Positions 8,473-15,393 of a DNA stretch of 64,000 bases are shown here, piece by piece (the first letter of the stretch is position 1; each line of letters starts with the position of its first letter). The stretch covers positions 62,001 to 126,000 of the forward strand of contig NZ_BONV01000006.1 of the NCBI RefSeq assembly GCF_016862895.1. The letters are read 5' to 3'. The translations under genes and the position numbers were made by a program. The notes below the pieces were generated by a model, which worked only from the letters and a program-made list of their open reading frames with translations, had not been told where the DNA came from and ran no database searches. This stretch comes from Planotetraspora kaengkrachanensis (GTDB lineage Bacteria > Actinomycetota > Actinomycetes > Streptosporangiales > Streptosporangiaceae).

Positions 8473-9645
8473 CTAGGTCAGCCTCTCGACGACGGTGGCG
8501 TTGGCGAGGCCGCCGGCTTCGCACATGGTCTGCAGCCCGTATCGTCCGCCGCTGTCGGCGAGCGCGTGGACGAGGGTGGTCATGAGCCGGGCTCCGCTCG
8601 CGCCGAGGGGATGGCCGAGGGCGATGGCGCCGCCTCGGACGTTGACGCGTCCGAGGTCGGCGCCCGTCTCCCTGGCCCAGGCCAGCACGACGGAGGCGAA
8701 GGCCTCGTTGACCTCGAACAGGTCGATGTCGTCCAGCCCGAGCCCGGCCCGCAGCAGGACCTTGCGCGTGGCGGGGACGATCGCCGTCAGCATGTACAGG
8801 GGGTCGTCGCCCGCGACGGCGAAGCTGTGCAGGCGCGCCAGCGGGGTGAGCCCGAGTTTCGCGGCGATCTCGCTGGTGGTGATCATCACCGCCGCGCTGC
8901 CGTCGTTGATCTGGCTCGCGTTGGCGGCGGTGACGTTCCAGGTGATCTGCGGGAACCGCCGGGCCATGTCCTCGTCGTAGTAGGCGGGCCTGAGGGCGGC
9001 GAGGGTCCGCAGGTCGCCGCCCGTGCGGATGCCCTCGTCGCGGTCGAGCCCGGCGAGCGGCGCGAGCTCACGCTCGAACAGGCCGTTCCCGGTCGCCTTG
9101 GCGGCCCGTTCGTGCGAGGTGAGGGCGAACTCGTCCATCTCGGTCCGGCTGAGGTTCCACCTGGCGGCGATCAGCTCCGCGGCGACGCCCTGCCCGACCA
9201 GGCCGTCGGGGTAGCGGGCGGCGAAGGCCTCGCCGTACGGGTCGGCGGCGCCCGCGAGGTTCGCGCCCATGGGGACGCGGCTCATGGATTCCAGGCCGGC
9301 GGCGACGACGATGTCGTACGCGCCCGCGATGACGCCCTGAGCGGCGAAGTGGACCGCCTGCTGACTGCTGCCGCACTGACGGTCGACGGTCGTCGCGGGC
9401 ACGGACTCGGGGAAGCCCGCGGCGAGAGCCGCGCGGCGGGTGACGTTGGCCGCCTGCTCCCCGGCCTGCGTGACGACGCCGCCGATGACGTCGTCGACGA
9501 GAACCGGGTCGATCCCGGTGCGGTCGACGATCGCGCGCAGGCTGTGGGCGAGCAGGTCGACGGGATGGATGCCGTGCAGGCTCCCGGTGGCTCTGCCCTT
9601 GCCGATGGGAGTGCGGACTGCTTCGACGATGACGGCGTCTCTCAT
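8473..9645 (-). CDS. thiolase (acetyl-CoA acetyltransferase / 3-ketoacyl-CoA thiolase)
   Basis: 390 aa from ATG 9645 (MRDAVIVEAVRTPIGKGRAT). The thiolase acyl-accepting Cys is in DRQCGSSQQAV (Cys91). HPLGASGAR carries the catalytic His near residue 348, and MCEAGGLANAT has the second Cys near residue 378. It cleaves 3-ketoacyl-CoA or condenses acetyl-CoA. The N-terminal part resembles FadA-type thiolases of lipid or steroid degradation, but the substrate cannot be fixed. Its start overlaps the stop of the MFS gene by 4 bp (ATGA), so the two are translationally coupled and probably both controlled by the HxlR protein at 11139-11642. Convergent with ggt, with 3 bp between the stops. Confidence 0.88.
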   Translation of the reverse strand: MRDAVIVEAVRTPIGKGRATGSLHGIHPVDLLAHSLRAIVDRTGIDPVLVDDVIGGVVTQAGEQAANVTRRAALAAGFPESVPATTVDRQCGSSQQAVHFAAQGVIAGAYDIVVAAGLESMSRVPMGANLAGAADPYGEAFAARYPDGLVGQGVAAELIAARWNLSRTEMDEFALTSHERAAKATGNGLFERELAPLAGLDRDEGIRTGGDLRTLAALRPAYYDEDMARRFPQITWNVTAANASQINDGSAAVMITTSEIAAKLGLTPLARLHSFAVAGDDPLYMLTAIVPATRKVLLRAGLGLDDIDLFEVNEAFASVVLAWARETGADLGRVNVRGGAIALGHPLGASGARLMTTLVHALADSGGRYGLQTMCEAGGLANATVVERLT

Positions 9646-11081
9646 CGGGCCGCCCTTTCCTGATGTGTGCTCGACAGTGGTGGCGCCGGCGCCTGGACGG
9701 GCGCGCGGCGGGTGGAGATCCCGAGTGCGGTGACGGCCGACAGGAGGCCGACGGCGGCGACGATCCACCAGGCGGTCCGGAACACCTCAGGAGATGCGGC
9801 GGCATCCGTGCCCGAGCCGAGGATCGCGACGAAGGCGCTGACGCCGACGACGGTGCCGATCTGCCGGCTCATGTTGATCACCGCGCCGCCGGTGGACGCG
9901 GAGTGAGGCGGCAGCGCCGCCGTGGACGACGTGAGGATGGCCGGAATCGTCAGGCCGACGCCCACGCCGGCCACGAGCCATCCGGGAAGGACTCCGGCGG
10001 CGTAACCGGATGTGGAGCCGACGCCTGCGAGGATCGCGACGGTGCCCGCGGCCCACAGGAGGGCGCCGGCCGCGGCGGGGTAGGCGGCGGGAACGCGGCC
10101 GAGCAGACGCTGCCCCCCGACGGCGAACAGCGGCACCATGAGCGGGCCGGGAGCGATCGCGAGCCCGGCTTCGACGGCGGTGTAACCCCAGACGTCCTGG
10201 AGCCAGACGACAAGGGCGAGCAGCCCCGCGGCGAACGAGGCACTGAACAGCGCCATCGCGGCGTTCGCCCAGGCGAACGTGCGCACCCGCATCACCGTCG
10301 CGGGGATGAGCGGGGCCGCGCCGCGCCTGCTGTCCCACGTCAGGCCGGCGGCCGCCGCGACGCTCACGAGCAGGCACACGATGGTCGGCGGGGCGCCCCA
10401 CCCCCAGGAGCCTCCTTCGACCAGCGCGAGCGAGAGCGCACCGGCCCCGACGGCGGCCAGCAGGGCGGCGACCAGGTTGACGCGCCCGCCCGACGCGTGA
10501 CCGCCTGCGGGTATGGTCCGCGCGGCCACGATGAGGAGGACGACGCCGATCGGCGCGTTGATGAGGAAGACCCATCGCCACGACAGCTCCACCAGCAGGC
10601 CCCCGATGACCGGTCCGAGTGCTGAGGCGATCGCGCTGGACGCGGCCCACAGCCCGACCGCCAGTGCCCGTCTGCTCGCGGGCGCCGTCCGCACGAGCAG
10701 TCCGAGGCTGGCGGGTGTCAGGGCCGCCGCGCCCACGGCCTGGGCGACCCGGGCGGCGAGGAGCATCGGAAGGCCGGCGGCGACGGCGGCGATCACGCTC
10801 GCCAGCGTGAACAGGGACAGGCCGAGAAGGAACACCCGCTTCGCGCCGACGGCGTCCGCCCAGCGCCCGAGCGGGATCAGCAACGCGGCGTAGACGATGG
10901 AGTAGCCGTTGAGGACCCAGCTCAGATCTCCCAGGGAGCTTCCGGCGAAGTCGCGCCCGATCGCGGGGAAGGCGAGGTTGACGACGAAGACGTCCAGGGC
11001 CGCCATGAACGGGGCGCCGCACAGCACGGCGAGAAGGAGGAGGAGGGGACGCCGCTCCGCCTTCTGACTTGATGATCCCAT
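9642..11081 (-). CDS. MFS drug/metabolite exporter, DHA2 (14-TM) type
   Basis: 479 aa with about 14 hydrophobic segments. Diagnostic motifs are LDVFVVNLAFPAIGRDF (TM1), WVLNGYSIVYAALLIPLGR followed by WADAVGAKRVFLLGL (motif A), and the antiporter motif C-like region ASSAIASALGPVIGG. The family exports drugs or metabolites by proton antiport. The start codon ATG 11081 lies inside the left arm of a perfect inverted repeat, with the HxlR regulator divergent. The thiolase follows with a 4-bp overlap, an unusual pairing that suggests export linked to breakdown of an acyl compound. The C-terminus is Pro/Ala-rich. Confidence 0.87.
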   Translation of the reverse strand: MGSSSQKAERRPLLLLLAVLCGAPFMAALDVFVVNLAFPAIGRDFAGSSLGDLSWVLNGYSIVYAALLIPLGRWADAVGAKRVFLLGLSLFTLASVIAAVAAGLPMLLAARVAQAVGAAALTPASLGLLVRTAPASRRALAVGLWAASSAIASALGPVIGGLLVELSWRWVFLINAPIGVVLLIVAARTIPAGGHASGGRVNLVAALLAAVGAGALSLALVEGGSWGWGAPPTIVCLLVSVAAAAGLTWDSRRGAAPLIPATVMRVRTFAWANAAMALFSASFAAGLLALVVWLQDVWGYTAVEAGLAIAPGPLMVPLFAVGGQRLLGRVPAAYPAAAGALLWAAGTVAILAGVGSTSGYAAGVLPGWLVAGVGVGLTIPAILTSSTAALPPHSASTGGAVINMSRQIGTVVGVSAFVAILGSGTDAAASPEVFRTAWWIVAAVGLLSAVTALGISTRRAPVQAPAPPLSSTHQERAAR

Positions 11082-11109
11082 AGCCAGACCATAACAGCCT
11101 GGCTATGGG
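11077..11109. promoter_or_regulatory. perfect 11-bp inverted-repeat operator between MFS and HxlR genes
   Basis: CCCATAGCCAG (11077-11087) and CTGGCTATGGG (11099-11109) are perfect inverted repeats with an 11-bp spacer, so the arm centres are two helical turns apart. The left arm overlaps the MFS start codon; the site lies 29 bp before the HxlR start. HxlR proteins are dimeric winged-helix regulators of divergent genes, so this is the obvious operator for 11139-11642. Confidence 0.7.
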
Positions 11110-11138
11110 ATGGGCCAGCCAGGGATAGGATCGGCCTC

Positions 11139-11642
11139 ATGGCGATGACTTTCGAGGGGCTCCTCGCGGACAGATCGCGCTGGCGGACCGACGACTGCTC
11201 GATCGGCAAGGCCATGGACCTGATCGGCACGCGGTCGGCCGTCCTGCTGATCCGGGAGGCGTACTACGGGACGACGCGGTTCGACGACTTCGTCGAGCGG
11301 GTCGGCATCACCGACGCGGTGGCGGCCGCGCGCCTGAAGCAGCTCGTCGCCGCGGGCGTTCTCGAGAAGCGGCCCTATCAGGAGCCGGGGAAGCGGACGC
11401 GTTACGAGTACGTCCTGACTCGGATGGGCGAAGACCTCCTGCCCGCCGTCCTCGCCCTCATGCAGTGGGGCGACACCTACCTGCAGCCTTCGGGCGGGCC
11501 GCTCACGGTCGTGCAGCGCGAGACGGGGTCTCCCGTCACGATCCGGCCGAGGAGCCGGTCCGGAGACGACCTCGGCCTCGACGATCTCGCCATCGTCTCC
11601 AACGATGACTGGGTCGCGGCCCGCCGGGAGGCGGCTCAGTAG
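11139..11642 (+). CDS. HxlR-family winged-helix transcriptional regulator
   Basis: 167 aa. The HxlR domain spans about residues 17-110: CSIGKAMDLIGTRSAVLLIR, TRFDDFVERVGITDAVAAAR, LKQLVAAGVLEKRPYQEPGK, then RTRYEYVLTRMGEDLLPAVL. It is divergent from the MFS-thiolase operon across a perfect inverted repeat (11077-11109), so it most likely regulates that operon and itself. HxlR proteins often sense electrophiles through Cys; here the only Cys in the domain is the one before SIGKAMDL. Its 3' end overlaps the convergent aldo/keto reductase gene by 7 bp. Confidence 0.88.
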   Translation: MAMTFEGLLADRSRWRTDDCSIGKAMDLIGTRSAVLLIREAYYGTTRFDDFVERVGITDAVAAARLKQLVAAGVLEKRPYQEPGKRTRYEYVLTRMGEDLLPAVLALMQWGDTYLQPSGGPLTVVQRETGSPVTIRPRSRSGDDLGLDDLAIVSNDDWVAARREAAQ

Positions 11643-12718
11643 CGGGCCGTGCTCTCCAGCAGGGGCGGATAGGCGAAGGTCCGCTGCCCGTCGACGGTGG
11701 CGCCCGAGTACTTCAGCATGGGCGCGACCTGGCGGTTGAGCTCGGCGGGGAAGTTCAGCGTCGGAGCCGACACCTCGTCGAGGACGGCGGTCTGCTCCTC
11801 CGTCAGGCGCACCTCCAGACCGGCGAGGTTCGCCTCGAGGTGGTCGAGCCGCCGGGGCCCGATGATCGTGGAGCTGATGCCGGGGCGGCTCTGCACCCAG
11901 GCGAGGGCGACCGCGGCGGAGCTCGCGCCGACCTCCTCGGCGACGGCGGCGAGCGCCTCGATCACCGTGAACTGGGCCTCGCTGGGTGCTCCGAGGACCG
12001 CCGAGCGCCGGGTGCCGGCGGGGACGCCGTTCTCGCGGGTGTACGCCCCGGACAGGTAACCGCTCTTGAGCGGGCTCCAGGGCAGCACGCCCATGCCGGC
12101 GTCCTGCGCCAGCGGGATGAGCTCGCCCTCGATCGTGCGCTCCAACAGGGAGTACTCCATCTGCAGGGCGGTGATCGGCGTCCAGCCGCGCAGCAGTGCC
12201 ATCGTGTGCGCCTTCGCGGTGAACCATGCGGGGGTGTCGGAGAAGCCCACATAGCGGATCTTTCCTGCGGAGACGAGGTCGTCCAGCGTACGCAGGGTCT
12301 CCTCCACGGGCGTCGACCAGTCGTGGTTGTGCAGCCAGTAGAGGTCGATGTAGTCGGTCCGCAGCCGGCGGAGCGAATCCTCCACCTGCCCGAGGATCGC
12401 CTTGCGGCCGGCGCCGCCGCCGTTGGGGTCGCCCAGGTGCAGATTGCCGAAGAACTTGGTCGCCAGTACGACGCGGTCGCGCAGTCCCGGGCGCCGGGCG
12501 AAGAAGTCACCGACGATCTTCTCTGAATGGCCGTTGGTGTAGAAGTTGGCGGTGTCGACGAAGTTCCCGCCCCGATCGAGATAGGTCTGCAGGATCTTCT
12601 CCGACTCCTCGACGCTGCAGCCGAACCCACCGTCCTCGCCGAAGTTCATCGCCCCCAGGCAGAAGGGGCTCACCTTGAGTCCGGACCGGCCGAGGCTGAC
12701 ATAGGAATCGAGCGGCAT
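11636..12718 (-). CDS. aldo/keto reductase
   Basis: 360 aa from ATG 12718 (MPLDSYVSLGRSGLKVSPFC). The AKR catalytic tetrad is visible: Asp55 and Tyr60 in NFVDTANFY, Lys88 in VVLATKFF and His130 in LYWLHNHD. GKIRYVGFSDTPAWF and the C-terminal GISSTIIGPRRLDHLEANL fit NADPH binding in the (beta/alpha)8 barrel. It reduces an aldehyde or ketone with NADPH; the natural substrate is unknown. It lies downstream of the MmyB-type regulator gene on the same strand, 171 bp away, an arrangement common for regulator and target. Confidence 0.88.
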   Translation of the reverse strand: MPLDSYVSLGRSGLKVSPFCLGAMNFGEDGGFGCSVEESEKILQTYLDRGGNFVDTANFYTNGHSEKIVGDFFARRPGLRDRVVLATKFFGNLHLGDPNGGGAGRKAILGQVEDSLRRLRTDYIDLYWLHNHDWSTPVEETLRTLDDLVSAGKIRYVGFSDTPAWFTAKAHTMALLRGWTPITALQMEYSLLERTIEGELIPLAQDAGMGVLPWSPLKSGYLSGAYTRENGVPAGTRRSAVLGAPSEAQFTVIEALAAVAEEVGASSAAVALAWVQSRPGISSTIIGPRRLDHLEANLAGLEVRLTEEQTAVLDEVSAPTLNFPAELNRQVAPMLKYSGATVDGQRTFAYPPLLESTARY

Positions 12719-12868
12719 GGATGTGCTCCTGTGCTCAGGTGTGAAAATCAGACGCTTCGAGTAAAGCGCGATGACCTGCGAAGACGTTAGATCGATCCTG
12801 CCCGTGCCTTGCACGATCCTCGCGAATTCGCCAGGGCCGCACGTTTCATGATCAGGTTACGTGCGTGT

Positions 12869-12900
12869 GCCGGCTGAGCTGGGTCCCACTCAGCGCCGGC
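12869..12900 (-). terminator. hairpin at the 3' end of the MmyB-type regulator gene
   Basis: GCCGGCTGAG (12869-12878) pairs with CTCAGCGCCGGC (12889-12900) with a 2-nt bulge, giving a GC-rich stem across the stop codon at 12890. No U-tract follows, as is common for actinobacterial terminators. It may separate the regulator transcript from the aldo/keto reductase gene downstream. Confidence 0.4.
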
Positions 12901-13729
12901 TGGCAGACAACCTGGCCAGGGCGTCGTCGGATGGGGTGCCGGGCTCGGCATGTGCGACAAAGAGTCGCTGGCCGGGGGCACCGTCGATGGAGAACGTCGC
13001 ATGCCAGAGAGTCAGATCGCCGACGCGATGATGGTGGTAGCGCCCTATCTGATGCGGTTTGACCTGTATTTCATGACTTTCCCATATTCGGCGAAAGTCC
13101 TCGCTTGCGAGCGATAACTCCTCCACCAGGGTGAGAACCGATGGGTCGCCGAGGTCCGCACCGACCGCAGCGCGCATATGGGCGACCTTGAACCGTGCCT
13201 CCTGTTCCCAGTCGAGGAAGAATTCGTGTGACGCCGGGTTGAGGAAGGTCAGTCGAAGCAGGTTGTCGCTATCGGACAAACCCTCGAGAAAGGCTGTGGT
13301 CGCGGCGTTTTGCACGAGCATGTCCAACCGGCGGTTCACCACAAACGCCAGGGCATGCTCCCAGTTGTTCACGAGGCGGAGAACGGACGGGGAGACGCGG
13401 TCGGCCACATGCGTACGTCTGAAACTTCCTCGCGGTGAACGGGCAAGCTCGTACAGGTGTGCTGTGGCCTCGTAGTCAAGGCCGAAGACCTCGGCCAGGG
13501 CGTTCAGCACAGCATCGGAGGGGCTGCGTTCCCTTCCCTGCTCCAGTCGCATGTAGTAGTCGACGCTGACTCTTGCCAGCATTGCGACCTCGTCGCGGCG
13601 CAACCCTGGCGTGCGGCGGCTGCCCGCACCTCGCGGTAGCCCCGCCCGTTCGACGGTTGTCGCCTCCCGTCGGGCACGGAGGAACTCACCTAAGAGGTTC
13701 TCCACGCCAGACACAGTAAGAAGTTCCAT
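12890..13729 (-). CDS. XRE-family HTH regulator with MmyB-type ligand-binding domain
   Basis: About 279 aa from ATG 13729 (MELLTVSGVENLLGEFLRAR); an ATG five codons upstream (13744) is an alternative. The HTH covers residues about 14-75: RTPGLRRDEVAMLARVSVDY followed by YMRLEQGRERSPS. The rest matches the MmyB-like PAS-type domain: VNNWEHALAFVVNRRLDMLV, then FLNPASHEFFLDWE. In actinobacteria these regulators usually neighbour an oxidoreductase they control; here the aldo/keto reductase is next on the same strand. The 13745-13969 stretch upstream has no gene I can support. Confidence 0.85.
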   Translation of the reverse strand: MELLTVSGVENLLGEFLRARREATTVERAGLPRGAGSRRTPGLRRDEVAMLARVSVDYYMRLEQGRERSPSDAVLNALAEVFGLDYEATAHLYELARSPRGSFRRTHVADRVSPSVLRLVNNWEHALAFVVNRRLDMLVQNAATTAFLEGLSDSDNLLRLTFLNPASHEFFLDWEQEARFKVAHMRAAVGADLGDPSVLTLVEELSLASEDFRRIWESHEIQVKPHQIGRYHHHRVGDLTLWHATFSIDGAPGQRLFVAHAEPGTPSDDALARLSASRR

Positions 13730-13969
13730 GGCAAGGTATGGCAAAGCGGATATCTACCGTTCGGTAACTTGCGGGAATGGGTTCGATTCTCGTGAGCGAT
13801 CTTCCGGGGCCATGGCGGGCCCTTGGTTGTGAGCTTCGCCAGGTGCCCGTGCTCGCCGACTGGTCATGGTGTCCAAGGCACCAGGACGCCGGCGGGCACG
13901 GGCGTGGTTTGTTCGGCGCTCACGACCTTGCGGACGAACGCCCGCGCCACTGGTCGCCGTGTACCTAGA

Positions 13970-14353
13970 TCACGGAATGGCCGAGTACGTGGCCGTCGGG
14001 ATGCTTTCGGCCTCCGCCTTTGCCTTGGAGTCGGTGTCCTGCTTCTGCTGCGGGAACGCCTGGTTGTCCGACTTCTGGAAAGGGGTGATGATCAGCGTGA
14101 AGTCACGCAGCAGGTGCTGACGCTGGTGCTGGTGCTGACGCGCGTGCTGCCGCTCATGATTCCTGTTCCAGTTGCGGTTGTGGTTCCGGTGGCCACGGCC
14201 CCAGCCGGAGCCGCCGCAGCCGCCGCCGCCGCAGCCCATGACGGTGGTGGCGCCGGCGGAGGTGCTGGTGACAGCGGTGCCGAGGGCGACGGCCCCGCCG
14301 GTCAGCGCGGTGCTGATGGCGAGAACCCCGACGAGGCTCTTGAAGTTAGACAT
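13970..14353 (-). CDS. small secreted Gly/Asn/His/Arg/Gln-rich protein, unknown function
   Basis: 127 aa from ATG 14353, preceded by AAGGGGAA at good spacing. Residues 1-38 form a clear Sec signal peptide (MSNFKSLVGVLAISTALTGG...), with a likely cut after TSAGA. The mature part begins with a Cys/Gly cluster (MGCGGGGCGGSGWGRG), followed by a basic low-complexity stretch rich in Asn, His, Arg and Gln, then an acidic/polar tail. I recognise no family. Two Cys in a Gly loop plus many His could bind metal, but that is a guess. The upstream region 14354-14660 is clearly AT-richer than the surroundings and probably holds its promoter. Confidence 0.7.
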   Translation of the reverse strand: MSNFKSLVGVLAISTALTGGAVALGTAVTSTSAGATTVMGCGGGGCGGSGWGRGHRNHNRNWNRNHERQHARQHQHQRQHLLRDFTLIITPFQKSDNQAFPQQKQDTDSKAKAEAESIPTATYSAIP

Positions 14354-14660
14354 ACTATTTCCCCTTTTGAGAACTTTACCTTTGCGCTTACTTTCCCTGA
14401 TGATTTGGGAAACATGCTTATGGCGACGCTTAGTGCGCCATAAACGCATTGCCTTATTTTCCGTGCCATGTGGTCGACAAACGACAGTCGATGGCTTTTG
14501 TTATTCGCATATCTCTTTATTGACCGCGCCGACCAATAGTGGGCGCTATTGATGCGAAATGCACTTTATGTCGGATATTGGGCAGGTGGTGCCGTCGGCG
14601 ATGTCCGTGCGGAGGGCCCAGGCGGCGGCGAGTGAGTGATCTTGGTTCTTCGCCGGAGGC

Positions 14661-14890
14661 GTGGGTGCGATGCCTCGCGCGGTACGGGCCGTCCCTGGAC
14701 GAACTGCGTTCCCTGACCCGCCCCACGCCGGGCGTCCTTCCCGCGCCGTCGGCGGCGTCCTGCTGTATGCGGTCGAGCGGCCGACTCCTCCCACGACCAC
14801 CGTCACGGAGCCGACGCTCGCCGTGGTCGCCCAGGGCGCCAAGCGCCTCAACCTGGGAGACCAGATCTACGACTACGGTGCGGCGAACCG
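14661..14890 (+). pseudogene. remnant of an AraC-family regulator N-terminal domain
   Basis: One short frame encodes GVLLYAVERPTPPTTTVTEP and TLAVVAQGAKRLNLGDQIYD (14748-14882). This is the typical core of the AraC_N domain (VVAQGxKRxxLGDxxYxY). The frame loses similarity right after DYGA, and no HTH domain follows; only 20 bp further on lies the end of the convergent small gene at 14911. Upstream residues in this frame are Arg/Pro-rich and not AraC-like. It is a truncated gene fossil, not an expressed regulator. Confidence 0.6.
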
Positions 14891-14910
14891 GACGCCCAAG
14901 GCGCCGCCGG

Positions 14911-15255
14911 TCAGGCCCGGGCGGGGCCCTGCGGGAAGTCCCTGCTGACCGCGATCCCGTGGGCGGCGAGCTCCACCGCCAGCCAGCCTGGTTCGTCGGG
15001 CGTGACCACCGGGAGGATCCTGCGCCCCAGGTCGATGACGAACGCGGCCTTCTTCCCCGGCCGGCGCGCGTCGAGGTTGAACCAGTGCACGAAGTCGCCG
15101 GAGCCCCAGATCCGCAGGCTTCCGTGGGAGAGCGGCCTCCAGCTCACCCCCCGGATGCCGGAGAGCGGGATCCGCTTGGCCCAGCCGAACGGGAAGTAGT
15201 ACCTGTTGATGATCAGCTCTGCGTCTGTACACGTCACAAGGCCGTCGTCGTACAC
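14911..15255 (-). CDS. small PH-like domain protein, unknown function
   Basis: 114 aa, MYDDGLVTCTDAELIINRYYF. The pattern of beta-strands with RIPLSGIRGVSW, SLRIWGSGDFVHWFNLDARR and KKAAFVIDLG resembles the small bacterial PH-like proteins that begin with an alternating strand pattern around a conserved Ile-Arg-Gly-Val. No signal peptide or membrane segment, so it is cytoplasmic. It is convergent with the AraC remnant and stands alone. Function unknown. Confidence 0.65.
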   Translation of the reverse strand: MYDDGLVTCTDAELIINRYYFPFGWAKRIPLSGIRGVSWRPLSHGSLRIWGSGDFVHWFNLDARRPGKKAAFVIDLGRRILPVVTPDEPGWLAVELAAHGIAVSRDFPQGPARA

Positions 15256-15393
15256 GGAAGCAGAATAGGACGCCCCTCGTGCGTCACGGCGACCTGGCTG
15301 GGGCGGTGGTCATGGGCGTTCGCCGGGCTGGTTGATCACGCGGCCCGGGTTTCGGGGTGTCCCGCTGAAATCCTGATCCCGCCGCCGGCGGGT

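Noticed and set aside
8473-13744. Natural-product gene cluster (exporter, thiolase, reductase, regulators)
   Set aside because: There is no synthase, carrier protein or precursor peptide; the genes fit separate regulator-target pairs.
13764-13795. tRNA (GGTTCGATTCTC looks like a T-arm)
   Set aside because: The possible stem needs two wobble pairs and no acceptor, D-arm or anticodon arm is found upstream.
13745-13969. Possible transposase remnant between the MmyB-type regulator and the small secreted protein
   Set aside because: A short plus-strand frame looks faintly protein-like, but no recognisable transposase motif, inverted repeats or target duplication was found.
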